From NCBI GenBank assembly GCA_038238245.1, contig JBBRXX010000001.1, forward strand, positions 124,001 to 188,000: DNA of 64,000 nt, written 5' to 3'. The notes under the pieces were generated by a model. The model ran no database searches and was not told the DNA's origin. It saw only the letters and a program-made list of their open reading frames with translations. How positions within the stretch are numbered: position 1 is the stretch's first letter; every line of letters begins with the position of its first letter. Positions 23,668 through 31,759 of the stretch are shown piece after piece. A program made the position numbers and the translations under genes. This DNA comes from DASQHW01 sp038238245. GTDB lineage: Bacteria; Actinomycetota; Acidimicrobiia; IMCC26256; PALSA-610.

Positions 23668-23918
23668 GACGCGCGCCGTTCACGCCGAGCTCGAGCCGCG
23701 CGGAACGACAGCTTGAGCATGTGCGCCTGCAGTGCGTTTTGCGCTCGGATGGCGCGTTCACGCTGCGGAAGTCGCCCATCGGGATCTACCTCGTCGGAGA
23801 ACCGCTTGAGCAGGACAGACCGCTGCCGGTCAGATGCTTCGGTGCGATCCTCGCGGGACCAGCGGGCATTCGCAGCAATACGAGCCCGGAGAGTGCGTTC
23901 GCTCGGAGTGAGCGGCAT
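23664..23918 (-). CDS. small basic hypothetical protein
   Basis: An 84-residue helical, Arg-rich protein starting PLTPSERTLRARIAANARWSRE, a style I know from actinophage genomes. The ATG at 23918 is preceded by GAAAGGGG. It may bind DNA. It is the first gene after a 90-bp gap, so a promoter could lie at 23919-24008. Confidence 0.6.
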   Translation of the reverse strand: MPLTPSERTLRARIAANARWSREDRTEASDRQRSVLLKRFSDEVDPDGRLPQRERAIRAQNALQAHMLKLSFRAARARRERRAS

Positions 23919-24008
23919 GGCGGGACCCCTTTCGGGTCCATGCGCCCATGCCAACAGGAACGCTTTGGCGCTTCACCGCGCCCAGGCTCGATTGTGTTCG
24001 ACCGAATG

Positions 24009-24347
24009 CTAACAGACACTTACCGTGTCGAAGAACATCTGAACAGGTACACGCGCGCGTTCGTCCCACTCGGCGGCAGCCCGTTCGAGATCCGCACGTC
24101 CAATGGTGCCGCGGCCGTGTTCGGGGCAGTTCGGTCGAGCCGGGTCTTGGTCTCTCATTCGGCCGACGAGCTCGCCAAACGCGAGCAGCTTCTTCCTCGG
24201 GAGTGCTTTGGCCTTGCCGGCCTTCGTTCGGTATCCCATCACCGCGAAGCGGAGGTACGGGCCGGCCGGATGGTTGAGGACGAGTGCCGCACGGTGCTTG
24301 CACGTCCGGCAGCGAATCTCGACCATAACCGCGCAACTCACAATCAC
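24009..24347 (-). CDS. zinc-ribbon-like protein coupled to the integrase
   Basis: A 112-residue protein with C-R-T-C near the start and N-C-P-E-H later, a two-part zinc-ribbon-like arrangement, and a basic centre (RTKAGKAKALPRKK). The GTG at 24347 overlaps the integrase stop (GTGA); an ATG at 24326 is the alternative. It may bind DNA, perhaps helping excision. No family recognised. Confidence 0.6.
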   Translation of the reverse strand: MIVSCAVMVEIRCRTCKHRAALVLNHPAGPYLRFAVMGYRTKAGKAKALPRKKLLAFGELVGRMRDQDPARPNCPEHGRGTIGRADLERAAAEWDERARVPVQMFFDTVSVC

Positions 24348-25234
24348 AGTCGGTCTCCGGGACTCATGCGTTTGTGCGCGTCGCGAGCACGTTCTGCAGC
24401 GGCGGACGCGCCGTATCTGCGCATGACGACGTTCGATTCCCAGCCCCCGATCGCGCGGAGGTCGCCCTCATTGCCGCCATCGCGCAGCCAAGTGTGAGCA
24501 AACCAATGTCGGGTCTGATGCGGATGCAACCTGAGCCCGACGGCCTTAGCTCGCTCGGTGATGATCCGATAGCCCGCGTTGTACGTCAGAGGTCCGCGCT
24601 GACCGATGAACAGGTCCTCGAGGTCGGCAAGACGTTGCTTCCGTCGCTCGCGCTGGTAGGCGAGGATCGCCGCCGCGGTCTTCGCACCGAACGGTGCGAC
24701 GCGGGCCTTTCGGCCCTTGCCGTAGACGAGTGCGACGCCCGCGCGAGTGTCGACGTCCGCGGTGCGCAGGCTGACGGCTTCGCCGATGCGACAGCCAGTG
24801 TCGAACATGAATCGCAACAGCGCGAGGTCGCGACGGTCGGTGAAGTCCTTGCCGTTCAACGACTTGAGCAGCCGGCGGACGTCGGCGTCGTTCGGGACAT
24901 CGGGCGGACTCTGCGCGCCCTTGGGTTCCTTCATCTTCGCCATCGGCGACCGTTCGAGTTCCTCCGCGTCGCTGACGATCCAGTTGAACAACACGCGCAG
25001 CGACCGGAACCGCGTCAGTACCGTGCCGGGCGAGAGCCGCTCGGACTGCGCGATGAGGAACTTCTCGATGGCGCGCTGGTCGATGTCCGCGATATCGGTG
25101 ATCCCCATGCCGACGAGGAAGTCGTCGAGCAGCGCAGCGGCTTCGAGGTAGGACTCGACGGTCGCGGGGGAGAGGTTCTTGGCGCGGAGGTGGTACTCCC
25201 ACTCTTCGACGAGCAGCGCCAGCTCCGACGACAC
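24344..25234 (-). CDS. int: tyrosine recombinase (integrase), XerC/D-like
   Basis: A 296-residue tyrosine recombinase. A SAM-like core-binding domain (about 4-90) precedes the catalytic domain with Arg149 (T-G-C-R-I-G-E), Lys in GKGRKAR, H239-Q-T-R242, Trp265 in the GW box (Trp instead of the more common His) and nucleophile Tyr274 (R-R-Y). The gene lies 57 bases from the right 50-bp repeat and reads away from it, the classic integrase position. Read-through into the following overlapping genes would link integration and replication functions. Confidence 0.9.
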   Translation of the reverse strand: MSSELALLVEEWEYHLRAKNLSPATVESYLEAAALLDDFLVGMGITDIADIDQRAIEKFLIAQSERLSPGTVLTRFRSLRVLFNWIVSDAEELERSPMAKMKEPKGAQSPPDVPNDADVRRLLKSLNGKDFTDRRDLALLRFMFDTGCRIGEAVSLRTADVDTRAGVALVYGKGRKARVAPFGAKTAAAILAYQRERRKQRLADLEDLFIGQRGPLTYNAGYRIITERAKAVGLRLHPHQTRHWFAHTWLRDGGNEGDLRAIGGWESNVVMRRYGASAAAERARDAHKRMSPGDRL

Positions 25235-25290
25235 GCCGCGACATTACCTTGCCTTGGACCGAGATGCTCGCGACCTCGAACGCAAAAGGG

Positions 25291-25340
25291 CTGGTGGGAG
25301 CCTATTTTTCCGAGGCTTGCTCACGCAGCTTATGCTTCAT
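25291..25340. repeat. right attachment-site-like repeat in the 3' end of the acyl-CoA ligase gene
   Basis: Matches 8801-8850 at 44 of 50 positions. It covers the last 13 codons of the ligase gene plus ten bases downstream. The integrated element would have supplied this 3' end, keeping the ligase intact. Most differences between the two copies inside the gene are synonymous, as expected if the attachment site of the element came from another strain. Confidence 0.65.
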
Positions 25341-26834
25341 CACCTTGCCGGTGGCGTTGCGTGGGAGCTCTTCGACGAACCAGAGCGCGCGGGGTCGCTT
25401 GTAGTCGGCGAGGCGTTCCGCACAGAACGCCAGCAGCTCGTCCTCACCGATCGTCGCGTCCGGCTTGCGCACGACAAAGGCACCGACGTCCTCGCCGAGC
25501 ACATCGTGCGGCACACCGACGACCGCCGCTTCCCGAACGCCGGCATGCTCGAGGATCACGGCCTCGACGTCGGTCGCGTAGATGTTGTTGCCGCCACGGA
25601 TGATCATGTCCTTGAGCCGGCCCGAGATGTAGACGAAGCCGTCTTCGTCGACGTACGCGAGGTCGCCGGTTCGCAACCAGCCGTCGTCGGTCCACGTCGC
25701 CGCGCTCGCGGCATCGTCCTTGTAGTACTCGCGCCGCTTGCCGGGCAGTCGGACGTGCAGCTCGCCGACTTCATCGGGCGCGCGTTCGGCCTCGGTGTCG
25801 GGATCGACGATTCGTATCTCCATCGGGTGCATCGGCTTGCCCACCGACCCGACCCGCTTGTCGGCTTCCTCGCCGGGCATCGTGATGTACGCGGGACCGG
25901 CTTCGGTGAGCCCGTAGGAGTTGATAACCGATGCCTGCGGCATCGCGTCCTGCAACTTCTTCAACGTCGCCGGCGCGAGGGGCGCGCTGCCGACCGAAAC
26001 CGAGAGCGGGCCGGACAGGTCGGCCGACGCGAAGCGCGGGCTCGCAGTGAGCAGCTCGGCCATCGCCGGAACGAGGAAGATCATCATCGGGTGCTCGCGC
26101 TCGACGATGTCGAACCAGTGGTCGACGTCGAACTTCGGCATGTACAGCCCCGCGAGGCCGAGCTTCATCGGGTTGTACACGAAGCTCATGCCGGCGAACG
26201 TGAAAAGTGGCGCGCCGTGCAACCATCCGAGGCCCGTCCACTGCGGCACGCCGTTGGGAATCATCGCCACGTTGCGATGGCGGACGAGCACGCCCTTCGG
26301 CAATCCGGTCGTGCCCGAGGTGTACATGATGTCGGCCATGTCGTCGGCGTCGACCGGCACCTGCACCCCGCTGGTGTCGTAGCCGTCGATCGCCGACCAC
26401 TCACTCGTCGACAGCGTGGTCGCGAGGGGGAGCACCTCCTCGACGGCGCGTGCGTGCTCGCGCAGTCGCTCATTCGTGACGACGACCCGTGGCTCGGAGT
26501 GCCGGAGGATCGTGCGCACCTCGTCGACGGACAGCCGCGTGTTCACGGGCACCATCACCGCGCCCGCCTTGTGCACCGCCGCGTACGTCGTGATCCATTG
26601 CAGGCAGTGGTCGCTGTCCATGTAGAGCGCGACACGGTCCTGTTTCTCGACACCGTGGTCGATGAGCCACCGGGCAAGTTGGTTCGATCGCTCGTCCCAC
26701 TCGCGGAACGTCAGCGTGCTACCGGCGTCGAGGTCGCGGTACGCGGGCTCGCCGGGGAAGTTGCGCGCCATGAACCGCAACTGGTCGACGAGCATCGGCC
26801 CGTCGGGTGCGTCCGGCCCGTCGTCGTCGCTCAT
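25302..26834 (-). CDS. acyl-CoA ligase (class I adenylate-forming)
   Basis: A 510-residue FadD-like ligase that adenylates a carboxylic acid and transfers it to CoA. It has the P-loop-like A3 motif Y-T-S-G-T-T-G-L-P-K-G, A5-type 'NSYGLTEAGP', 'GWLRTGDLAYVDEDGF' and A10 region N-A-T-G-K-V-M-K with the catalytic lysine near the C-terminus. Its stop is adjacent to the element's right repeat. It begins right after the SDR gene start region downstream on the same strand (26834/26835), so the two are likely one operon with the SDR first. Substrate undetermined; medium or long fatty or steroid side-chain acids are common for this group. Confidence 0.9.
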   Translation of the reverse strand: MSDDDGPDAPDGPMLVDQLRFMARNFPGEPAYRDLDAGSTLTFREWDERSNQLARWLIDHGVEKQDRVALYMDSDHCLQWITTYAAVHKAGAVMVPVNTRLSVDEVRTILRHSEPRVVVTNERLREHARAVEEVLPLATTLSTSEWSAIDGYDTSGVQVPVDADDMADIMYTSGTTGLPKGVLVRHRNVAMIPNGVPQWTGLGWLHGAPLFTFAGMSFVYNPMKLGLAGLYMPKFDVDHWFDIVEREHPMMIFLVPAMAELLTASPRFASADLSGPLSVSVGSAPLAPATLKKLQDAMPQASVINSYGLTEAGPAYITMPGEEADKRVGSVGKPMHPMEIRIVDPDTEAERAPDEVGELHVRLPGKRREYYKDDAASAATWTDDGWLRTGDLAYVDEDGFVYISGRLKDMIIRGGNNIYATDVEAVILEHAGVREAAVVGVPHDVLGEDVGAFVVRKPDATIGEDELLAFCAERLADYKRPRALWFVEELPRNATGKVMKHKLREQASEK

Positions 26835-27710
26835 CTACTCGCCGAACCCCATCGGCGGGACCTTGCTGCGGCGACCGGCAAAGAGGTCGTCCTTGCGGGT
26901 GATGAGCTCCTCGGGCGTCCAGCGACCGTCACTGCGATCCAGCGTGTGCACCTTCGACCATCCCTGCATGAGGTGGATCTTCGTGCCCCACACGACGAAC
27001 ACCTGGCCGGAGACGTCATCGGCGGCGTCACTCGCGAGGAAGCAGACGATCGGCGCGATGTTGTCCGGTGACCACTCGGGCCCCTGCATGTAGTCCGCCG
27101 CTCCCGGCATCGACTCGGTCATCTGGGTCAAGGCCCGCGGGCAGACGACGTTGGCAGTGATGCCGTACTTCTTCAGCTCGCGCGCGAGCACCATCGTCAT
27201 CGCGATGATTCCCGCCTTCGCGGTCGAGTAGTTCACCTGCCCGGTCTGTCCGAACAGCCCCGACTCGCTCGCGGTGTTGACGATTCGGCCGCGCACTTCC
27301 TCGCCCGCCTTGCTGCGCTCGCGCCAATGCCTCGCCGCGGCATGGCACGTCGACATGTGCCCCTTGAGGTGCACGTCGAGCACGGCGTCCCACAGCTCCT
27401 CGGAGATGTTGAAGCTCATCGCGTCGCGCAGGATGCCCGCGTTGTTCACGAGGATGTCGAGACGTCCGAACGAATCGATTGCCTGCTGGACGGCGGAGCC
27501 GCCGCCTTCCCACGTCGCGACGTTGTCGGTGTTCGCGACGGCTTCACCACCGTCGGTCGTGATCTCGGCGGCGACACCCTCGGCACCCGCACGCTCGACG
27601 TCGTTGACGACGACGCGGGCTCCCTCCGCCGCGAGGAGTCGGGCGTGGCCGCGTCCGATACCGCGGGCCGCGCCGGTGACGATCGCGACCTTGCCGTCGA
27701 GGATGCCCAC
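26835..27710 (-). CDS. SDR family oxidoreductase (17beta-HSD4/FabG-like)
   Basis: A 291-residue short-chain dehydrogenase. The nucleotide site T-G-A-A-R-G-I-G-R sits at about residues 11-19, N-N-A-G near 100, and Ser...Y-S-T-A-K (catalytic Tyr and Lys) near 165-180. A long C-terminal tail (about 250-291) with 'DDLFAGRR' is typical of the peroxisomal-multifunctional-enzyme-like SDRs of actinobacteria, which oxidise 3-hydroxyacyl-CoA. The GTG at 27710 follows GGAGAAAC. The much longer in-frame extension upstream lies over the LysM gene and is not coding. Coupled to the ligase at 25302. Confidence 0.85.
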   Translation of the reverse strand: MGILDGKVAIVTGAARGIGRGHARLLAAEGARVVVNDVERAGAEGVAAEITTDGGEAVANTDNVATWEGGGSAVQQAIDSFGRLDILVNNAGILRDAMSFNISEELWDAVLDVHLKGHMSTCHAAARHWRERSKAGEEVRGRIVNTASESGLFGQTGQVNYSTAKAGIIAMTMVLARELKKYGITANVVCPRALTQMTESMPGAADYMQGPEWSPDNIAPIVCFLASDAADDVSGQVFVVWGTKIHLMQGWSKVHTLDRSDGRWTPEELITRKDDLFAGRRSKVPPMGFGE

Positions 27711-27730
27711 GAAGGTTGAGTTTCTCCGGC

Positions 27731-28414
27731 TCAGACGGGCTGCGGCAAGGCGACGAGCTCGCCCGGGAAGATCAGGTTGGGGTTGCCCGAGCGGAGCGTG
27801 GCGCGGTTCGCGGCGATCACCGCCTGCCAGTAGCGCGCGATCGTCGAATCGTCGGGCGCCGCGTTCCCGCGCTCGATGAGCGCGGCGCGCGAGATGCGCC
27901 AGAGGTTGTCGTCGGCCCGGACCGCATACGTGCGCGCCGGCGCGGGTGGAGACGCCACCGGCGCAGGTGCGACGGGCGCAGGCGTCACGGTGGGCCCGGT
28001 TCGGTGCCCGTCGACGCTCGGCGCGGGGGAGCGCACCACCGGCTCGTCCCGCGCTGGAGGCGTCCGCGCGCGGTCGCCGGACGCTCCGGCCGGGATGACC
28101 GATCCGGCGACGACCGAGCCGACGATCGCCACCTCGACGAGCCGACGCACGAACCCAGGAGCGAGTCGCGTCCCCACGCGGGCGACAGAACGCGTCCGGT
28201 GGCGCAATCCCAGCTCGCACACGGCGGACACGACGACCAGCCAGGCGCAGGACAGCACGGCCAGCGCCCACGCGGTCGTCACCGCGAGTTCATCGCCGGT
28301 CCACGAGGCGATCGCACCGCTCGGGCGCGGGCGCGCGGCGAGCAGGGCCGCAAGGGTCGTCGCGGCCACCAAGACGACCATCTGTAGCCGTCGACGGGCG
28401 TGCACGTGGGTCAC
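27731..28414 (-). CDS. membrane protein with C-terminal LysM-like domain
   Basis: A 227-residue protein. Two membrane helices (about 10-30 and 45-68) are followed by a third hydrophobic stretch near 90-112, a Pro/Ala-rich linker (120-160), then a LysM-like domain: 'YAVRADDNLWRISRAAL' and 'NPNLIFPGELVALP'. LysM binds peptidoglycan or chitin, so the protein probably links the membrane and cell wall. The GTG at 28414 is assumed. It lies 20 bases upstream of the SDR gene on the same strand and diverges from the 28492 gene. Confidence 0.7.
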   Translation of the reverse strand: MTHVHARRRLQMVVLVAATTLAALLAARPRPSGAIASWTGDELAVTTAWALAVLSCAWLVVVSAVCELGLRHRTRSVARVGTRLAPGFVRRLVEVAIVGSVVAGSVIPAGASGDRARTPPARDEPVVRSPAPSVDGHRTGPTVTPAPVAPAPVASPPAPARTYAVRADDNLWRISRAALIERGNAAPDDSTIARYWQAVIAANRATLRSGNPNLIFPGELVALPQPV

Positions 28415-28491
28415 GATCGGTGACGCTAGAAGTGATGGGAGATTGCGTCAAGTATTGCAAGAATGTCTGAGAGGGCTTAGGTTGGCCGCCC

Positions 28492-29184
28492 GTGGACACC
28501 CGCGAAGGAGCCTCGCACCCTTCCCTGGCCCGGCTCGATGCCTCGGCAGGACGGCGCGGCGCGCACCCATCCGGTGCGCAGGCACCGGAAGAAACCTCGC
28601 AGCGCGACCCGGAAGGTCGCGGTGCCCGGCCGACGCGCGCGAAGCCGCTCGTGGCGGGCTTGCTCGTCGCGGCGCTGGCCGCCGGGTGGCTGCTCGTGCA
28701 GCGCACGTCGACGAATGGGGGAGGAGGGCTCGCCGTCGCACGCCCGACGCCTCCGAGCGCTGCTGATGCCGTCCCTCCGAGACCGGCCGACACCACCGCG
28801 CTGCGCGCGTTGCTCGCCGACGCCGGAGCGTGCGCGGACCTCGTCGAGCCGGTACCTGCCGTGCAGTGTGACATCGACGGCGTGCACCTCGACGCCCGCC
28901 TCCTCGCCGTTGCCGACGCGTCCCGCACCTACGCCTCGTCTTCGGGGGCTCGGATCACACCTCGCCGAGGCCCACCGGCATGTGCGCAGGGGCGGCCGGA
29001 CGAACGCGCATGGTCGCGAGCCGAAACCCCGCTCGTCGTGGCCGGCCGTTACCGCTGTCGCATCGAGGACGGCGCCGCCGCGATGTGGTGGACCGACGAG
29101 CACGGGGTCGTGGCCCACGCGGTCGCCGGCGATCACGACCTTGCCCGACTCTTCGTCTGGTGGCGCGGGCGTCGCAACGGGTGA
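28492..29184 (+). CDS. single-pass membrane hypothetical protein
   Basis: A 230-residue protein with a disordered N-terminus, one membrane helix at about residues 52-70 (LVAGLLVAALAAGWLLV) and an exported C-terminal domain containing two spaced cysteine pairs and Trp-rich 'AAMWWTDEHGVVAHAV'. No family recognised. The start is a GTG; the stop overlaps the thioesterase start by 4 bp, so they share an operon. Divergent from the LysM gene with 77 bp between. Confidence 0.6.
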   Translation: MDTREGASHPSLARLDASAGRRGAHPSGAQAPEETSQRDPEGRGARPTRAKPLVAGLLVAALAAGWLLVQRTSTNGGGGLAVARPTPPSAADAVPPRPADTTALRALLADAGACADLVEPVPAVQCDIDGVHLDARLLAVADASRTYASSSGARITPRRGPPACAQGRPDERAWSRAETPLVVAGRYRCRIEDGAAAMWWTDEHGVVAHAVAGDHDLARLFVWWRGRRNG

Positions 29185-29714
29185 CAGCGTGGTTGCTCAT
29201 GCCCGGCGACGAAACGCTCGATCATCCCTACGGCGGCTTCTCGCCGGACATCATCGAGAAGCTGCGGCACGCGCACTCGTCGACACCGTTGCACCAGGTG
29301 CTCGGCCTGCAATTCGTGCCCAGTACTGATCCCGCGGTCGTCACGGTCGAGATGCCGGTGGCGCCCGGCGCGTTCAACGGCTCGGGCAACCTGCACGGCG
29401 GCGCGATCGCGACCCTGATCGACGTCGCGTCGGGCTCGGCCGCGGCGCGCGCCGGCACGTTCCGCCCGGGCGAGAACACGCTGGTCACCGCCGACCTGCA
29501 TGTTCGTTATCTCGGGCGGCCCAAGGGCACGGTGGTGCGCGCCGAGGCGCGGGTCATGCGCGCCGGGCGTCAGCTCATCGTCGTCGAGTGCCGGGTGGCC
29601 GACGACCTGGACAACCTGATCGCGTTCGCCGACTTCGCGGGGATGATCGTGCCGTTGCGGCACCCGATACGTCCGGGCGGCGACGGCGCGGACGCCCACG
29701 TGCCGGACCTGTAG
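29181..29714 (+). CDS. PaaI-type hotdog thioesterase
   Basis: A 177-residue hotdog-fold acyl-CoA thioesterase. The family signature 'GNLHGGAIATLIDVASGSAA' (N-L-H-G-G with the following Asp) is at about residues 70-90 and 'TADLHVRYLGRPKG' follows. These enzymes hydrolyse acyl-CoA, often aryl or medium-chain. The GTG at 29181 overlaps the preceding stop; an ATG at 29199 is an alternative start. It fits the lipid-metabolism setting. Confidence 0.85.
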   Translation: MTAWLLMPGDETLDHPYGGFSPDIIEKLRHAHSSTPLHQVLGLQFVPSTDPAVVTVEMPVAPGAFNGSGNLHGGAIATLIDVASGSAAARAGTFRPGENTLVTADLHVRYLGRPKGTVVRAEARVMRAGRQLIVVECRVADDLDNLIAFADFAGMIVPLRHPIRPGGDGADAHVPDL

Positions 29715-29844
29715 GGAGACGACAGCGCAGCGACCGGAGGGGAGCGGAGCGTGGAGTCGACCCGGCAACATCTTCGGATAGCTGACGAATTGCCCGAAAG
29801 CCTGGTACGTTCCCGCCGCCAGTGCAGACGACGGGAGCGTCCTG

Positions 29845-30609
29845 ATGCAGATCTTCCATTCTTACGGCCTCTTCGGCATTTTCCGCTGGGCCCACGTGCT
29901 CGCGGCCGTGATGTGGATGGGCTTGCTCTGGTTCTTCAACTTCATACAAACGCCCGCGTACGCGGAATTGGATCCCGCGGCGCGCAACCAGGCGTTCGAC
30001 AAGCTCACGTGGCGCGCGCTCTGGTGGTTCCGCTGGGCGGCCGCCGCAACCGTGGCCTTCGGTGTGTTGCTGCTGATGGTCGGCTCGATGGCGAAGGACA
30101 CGCTCGGCTTCTACCGCAAGGACTACTGGCTGCACAGCGCCGCCGGGCCAACGCTCGGGATCGGCATCCTGATGGGCATCGTGATGTTCCTCAACGTGTG
30201 GCTCGTGATCTGGCCGAATCAGCAGATCGTGATCGCCAACGCCCGCAACCTGATCGCGGGCGGTGAGGCCAACCCGAATGCGGCCGCGGCGGCGCGCGCC
30301 GGGGCGATGGCGTCGCGCCAGAACACGATCTTCTCGATCCCCGTGCTGTTCTTCATGGTGGGCGCCGGCCACTTCTTCCTCCTCCCACCGAACTTCAACT
30401 CGTACATCGGCACCGGCAAGACCCTCACGTACTTCCTCATCGGGCTCGTCGTGCTCGCGGTGCTCGAGATCAACGCGCTGGGAAACATCAGCGGACGCGG
30501 GAACACCGGGCTGAACGTGATCTACGAGACCCACAAGAACGCGATGTACGCCGGCTTCGGCATCACCATCGTGATGTACATCCTCGCCGAGATCATCCTG
30601 CGGAAGTAG
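29845..30609 (+). CDS. PuuD-like integral membrane protein (urate hydroxylase N-terminal family)
   Basis: A 254-residue membrane protein with about seven helices. It resembles the membrane domain of PuuD-type urate hydroxylases ('FRWAHVLAAVMWMGLLWFFNF', quoted in part, and 'DYWLHSAAGPTLGIGILMG'), with conserved histidines in RWAHV and HFFLL that could bind heme. The C-terminal cytochrome c domain of true PuuD is missing, and no purine genes are nearby, so urate as substrate is doubtful. It converges with the acyl-CoA dehydrogenase gene. Confidence 0.7.
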   Translation: MQIFHSYGLFGIFRWAHVLAAVMWMGLLWFFNFIQTPAYAELDPAARNQAFDKLTWRALWWFRWAAAATVAFGVLLLMVGSMAKDTLGFYRKDYWLHSAAGPTLGIGILMGIVMFLNVWLVIWPNQQIVIANARNLIAGGEANPNAAAAARAGAMASRQNTIFSIPVLFFMVGAGHFFLLPPNFNSYIGTGKTLTYFLIGLVVLAVLEINALGNISGRGNTGLNVIYETHKNAMYAGFGITIVMYILAEIILRK

Positions 30610-30613
30610 TTGT

Positions 30614-31747
30614 TCAGACGCCGAGTTGTTCGGCGATGTGGGCGCGGTGGGCGTTGCTCGTGCCGAACAGCGGTTCGCCGGACTTCATGCGCTTCACGTA
30701 GAGGTGCATGTCGTGTTCCCACGTGTAGCCGATGCCACCGTGGATCTGGATGCCCTCCTTGGCGAGCAGCCGCTGGCAGTCACCGGCCGCGGCCTTGGCG
30801 ACCGACGTTGCAGTCGCGCGCCGCGGATCGTCCTCCGCGATCGTGAGTGCCGCGAAGTAGCCGGTCGACCGCGCCCGCTCCAGGGAGATCATCATGTCGG
30901 CGAACTTGTGCTTGATCGCCTGGAACGATCCGATCGGCACACCGAACTGCTCGCGCTGTTTCACGTACTCGAGTGTGATGTCGAAGATCGTTTGGGCGGT
31001 GCCGACGATCTCGAGTGCAAGCGCCACCGTCGAGGCTTCGATGGCCCGGCGGAGCCCGGACGCGACCGACGCGGTGCCGGGCTCGCCCAGCACGCGGTCA
31101 CGATCGACGCGCACGCCGTCGAGGCGCACGTGCGCAAGGCGGCGGCTCCCGTCGAAGGCATGGACCGCCGTGGTGTGTGTCGCGGCGACCGGGACGACGA
31201 CCGCGCACACCCCGTCGTCTCCCTGCGTTCCCTCGGCGCGCGCGACGACGACCAGCTCGTCGACGGCGTCGCCTTCCATCACGAAGCGCTTCTCACCGTG
31301 GAGCACGGCTCCGTCCGGCCCGAACGAGACCGTCGTTGTCGCCGAGGCCGGGTCGTACGAGCCGCGGTGCTCCGCGACCGCCAGCGCGCCTTGGATCTCG
31401 CCGGCGGCAACGCGGCCGAGGAACTGTGCACGCTGTTCGGGCGTCCCCGTCTCCCGTACCGCCGGCACGAACTGGGTCACGGTCGGCAACAGTGTGCCCG
31501 GGGCGATGACGCGCCCGAGCTCTTCGGCGAGGATGCCGGCTTCGATCATTCCGAGCCCGATGCCGCCGTCCTCCTCGGGCACGGTGAGTGCAGGCCAACC
31601 CAACTCGACCATCGTCTTCCAGAGCTCGGTCGGGCGTTCGTCGGATTCGACGACCTTGCGCGCGAGCGCTACGGGGCTCTCGCGCGTGAGCACCGCGCGG
31701 ATCGAGTCGCGCAGCTCCTCCTGATCGGTCGTGAAGTCGAGCTCCAT
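30614..31747 (-). CDS. acyl-CoA dehydrogenase
   Basis: A 377-residue flavoprotein of the acyl-CoA dehydrogenase superfamily, which forms trans-2-enoyl-CoA using FAD. N-terminal helical domain with 'ELGWPALTVPEEDGGIGLG', middle beta domain (ALAVAEHRGSYDP, 'GEKRFVMEGD') and C-terminal domain with 'KQREQFGVPIGSFQAIKHKFADM' (typical QFG and helix) and 'IQIHGGIGYTWEHD'. The canonical YTW-E region is slightly altered, as in many actinobacterial FadE paralogues that work as heteromers; no partner is adjacent. The next gene upstream on the same strand is an acyl-CoA ligase 12 bases away. Confidence 0.9.
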   Translation of the reverse strand: MELDFTTDQEELRDSIRAVLTRESPVALARKVVESDERPTELWKTMVELGWPALTVPEEDGGIGLGMIEAGILAEELGRVIAPGTLLPTVTQFVPAVRETGTPEQRAQFLGRVAAGEIQGALAVAEHRGSYDPASATTTVSFGPDGAVLHGEKRFVMEGDAVDELVVVARAEGTQGDDGVCAVVVPVAATHTTAVHAFDGSRRLAHVRLDGVRVDRDRVLGEPGTASVASGLRRAIEASTVALALEIVGTAQTIFDITLEYVKQREQFGVPIGSFQAIKHKFADMMISLERARSTGYFAALTIAEDDPRRATATSVAKAAAGDCQRLLAKEGIQIHGGIGYTWEHDMHLYVKRMKSGEPLFGTSNAHRAHIAEQLGV

Positions 31748-31759
31748 CCGTCGTCGAGG

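Larger units (their letters stand above)
8851..25340. mobile_element. putative integrated phage-satellite-like element
   Basis: About 16.5 kb between two 50-bp repeats. A tyrosine recombinase reads leftward from just inside the right repeat, followed by replication-like, small-terminase and tail-fibre genes. The left half carries WhiB, RelA/SpoT, secreted and mini-protein cargo. Large terminase, portal, capsid and lysis genes are not seen. The boundaries rest on the repeat and the recombinase position; whether it is a satellite, an integrative plasmid or a reduced prophage is inference. Confidence 0.65.
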
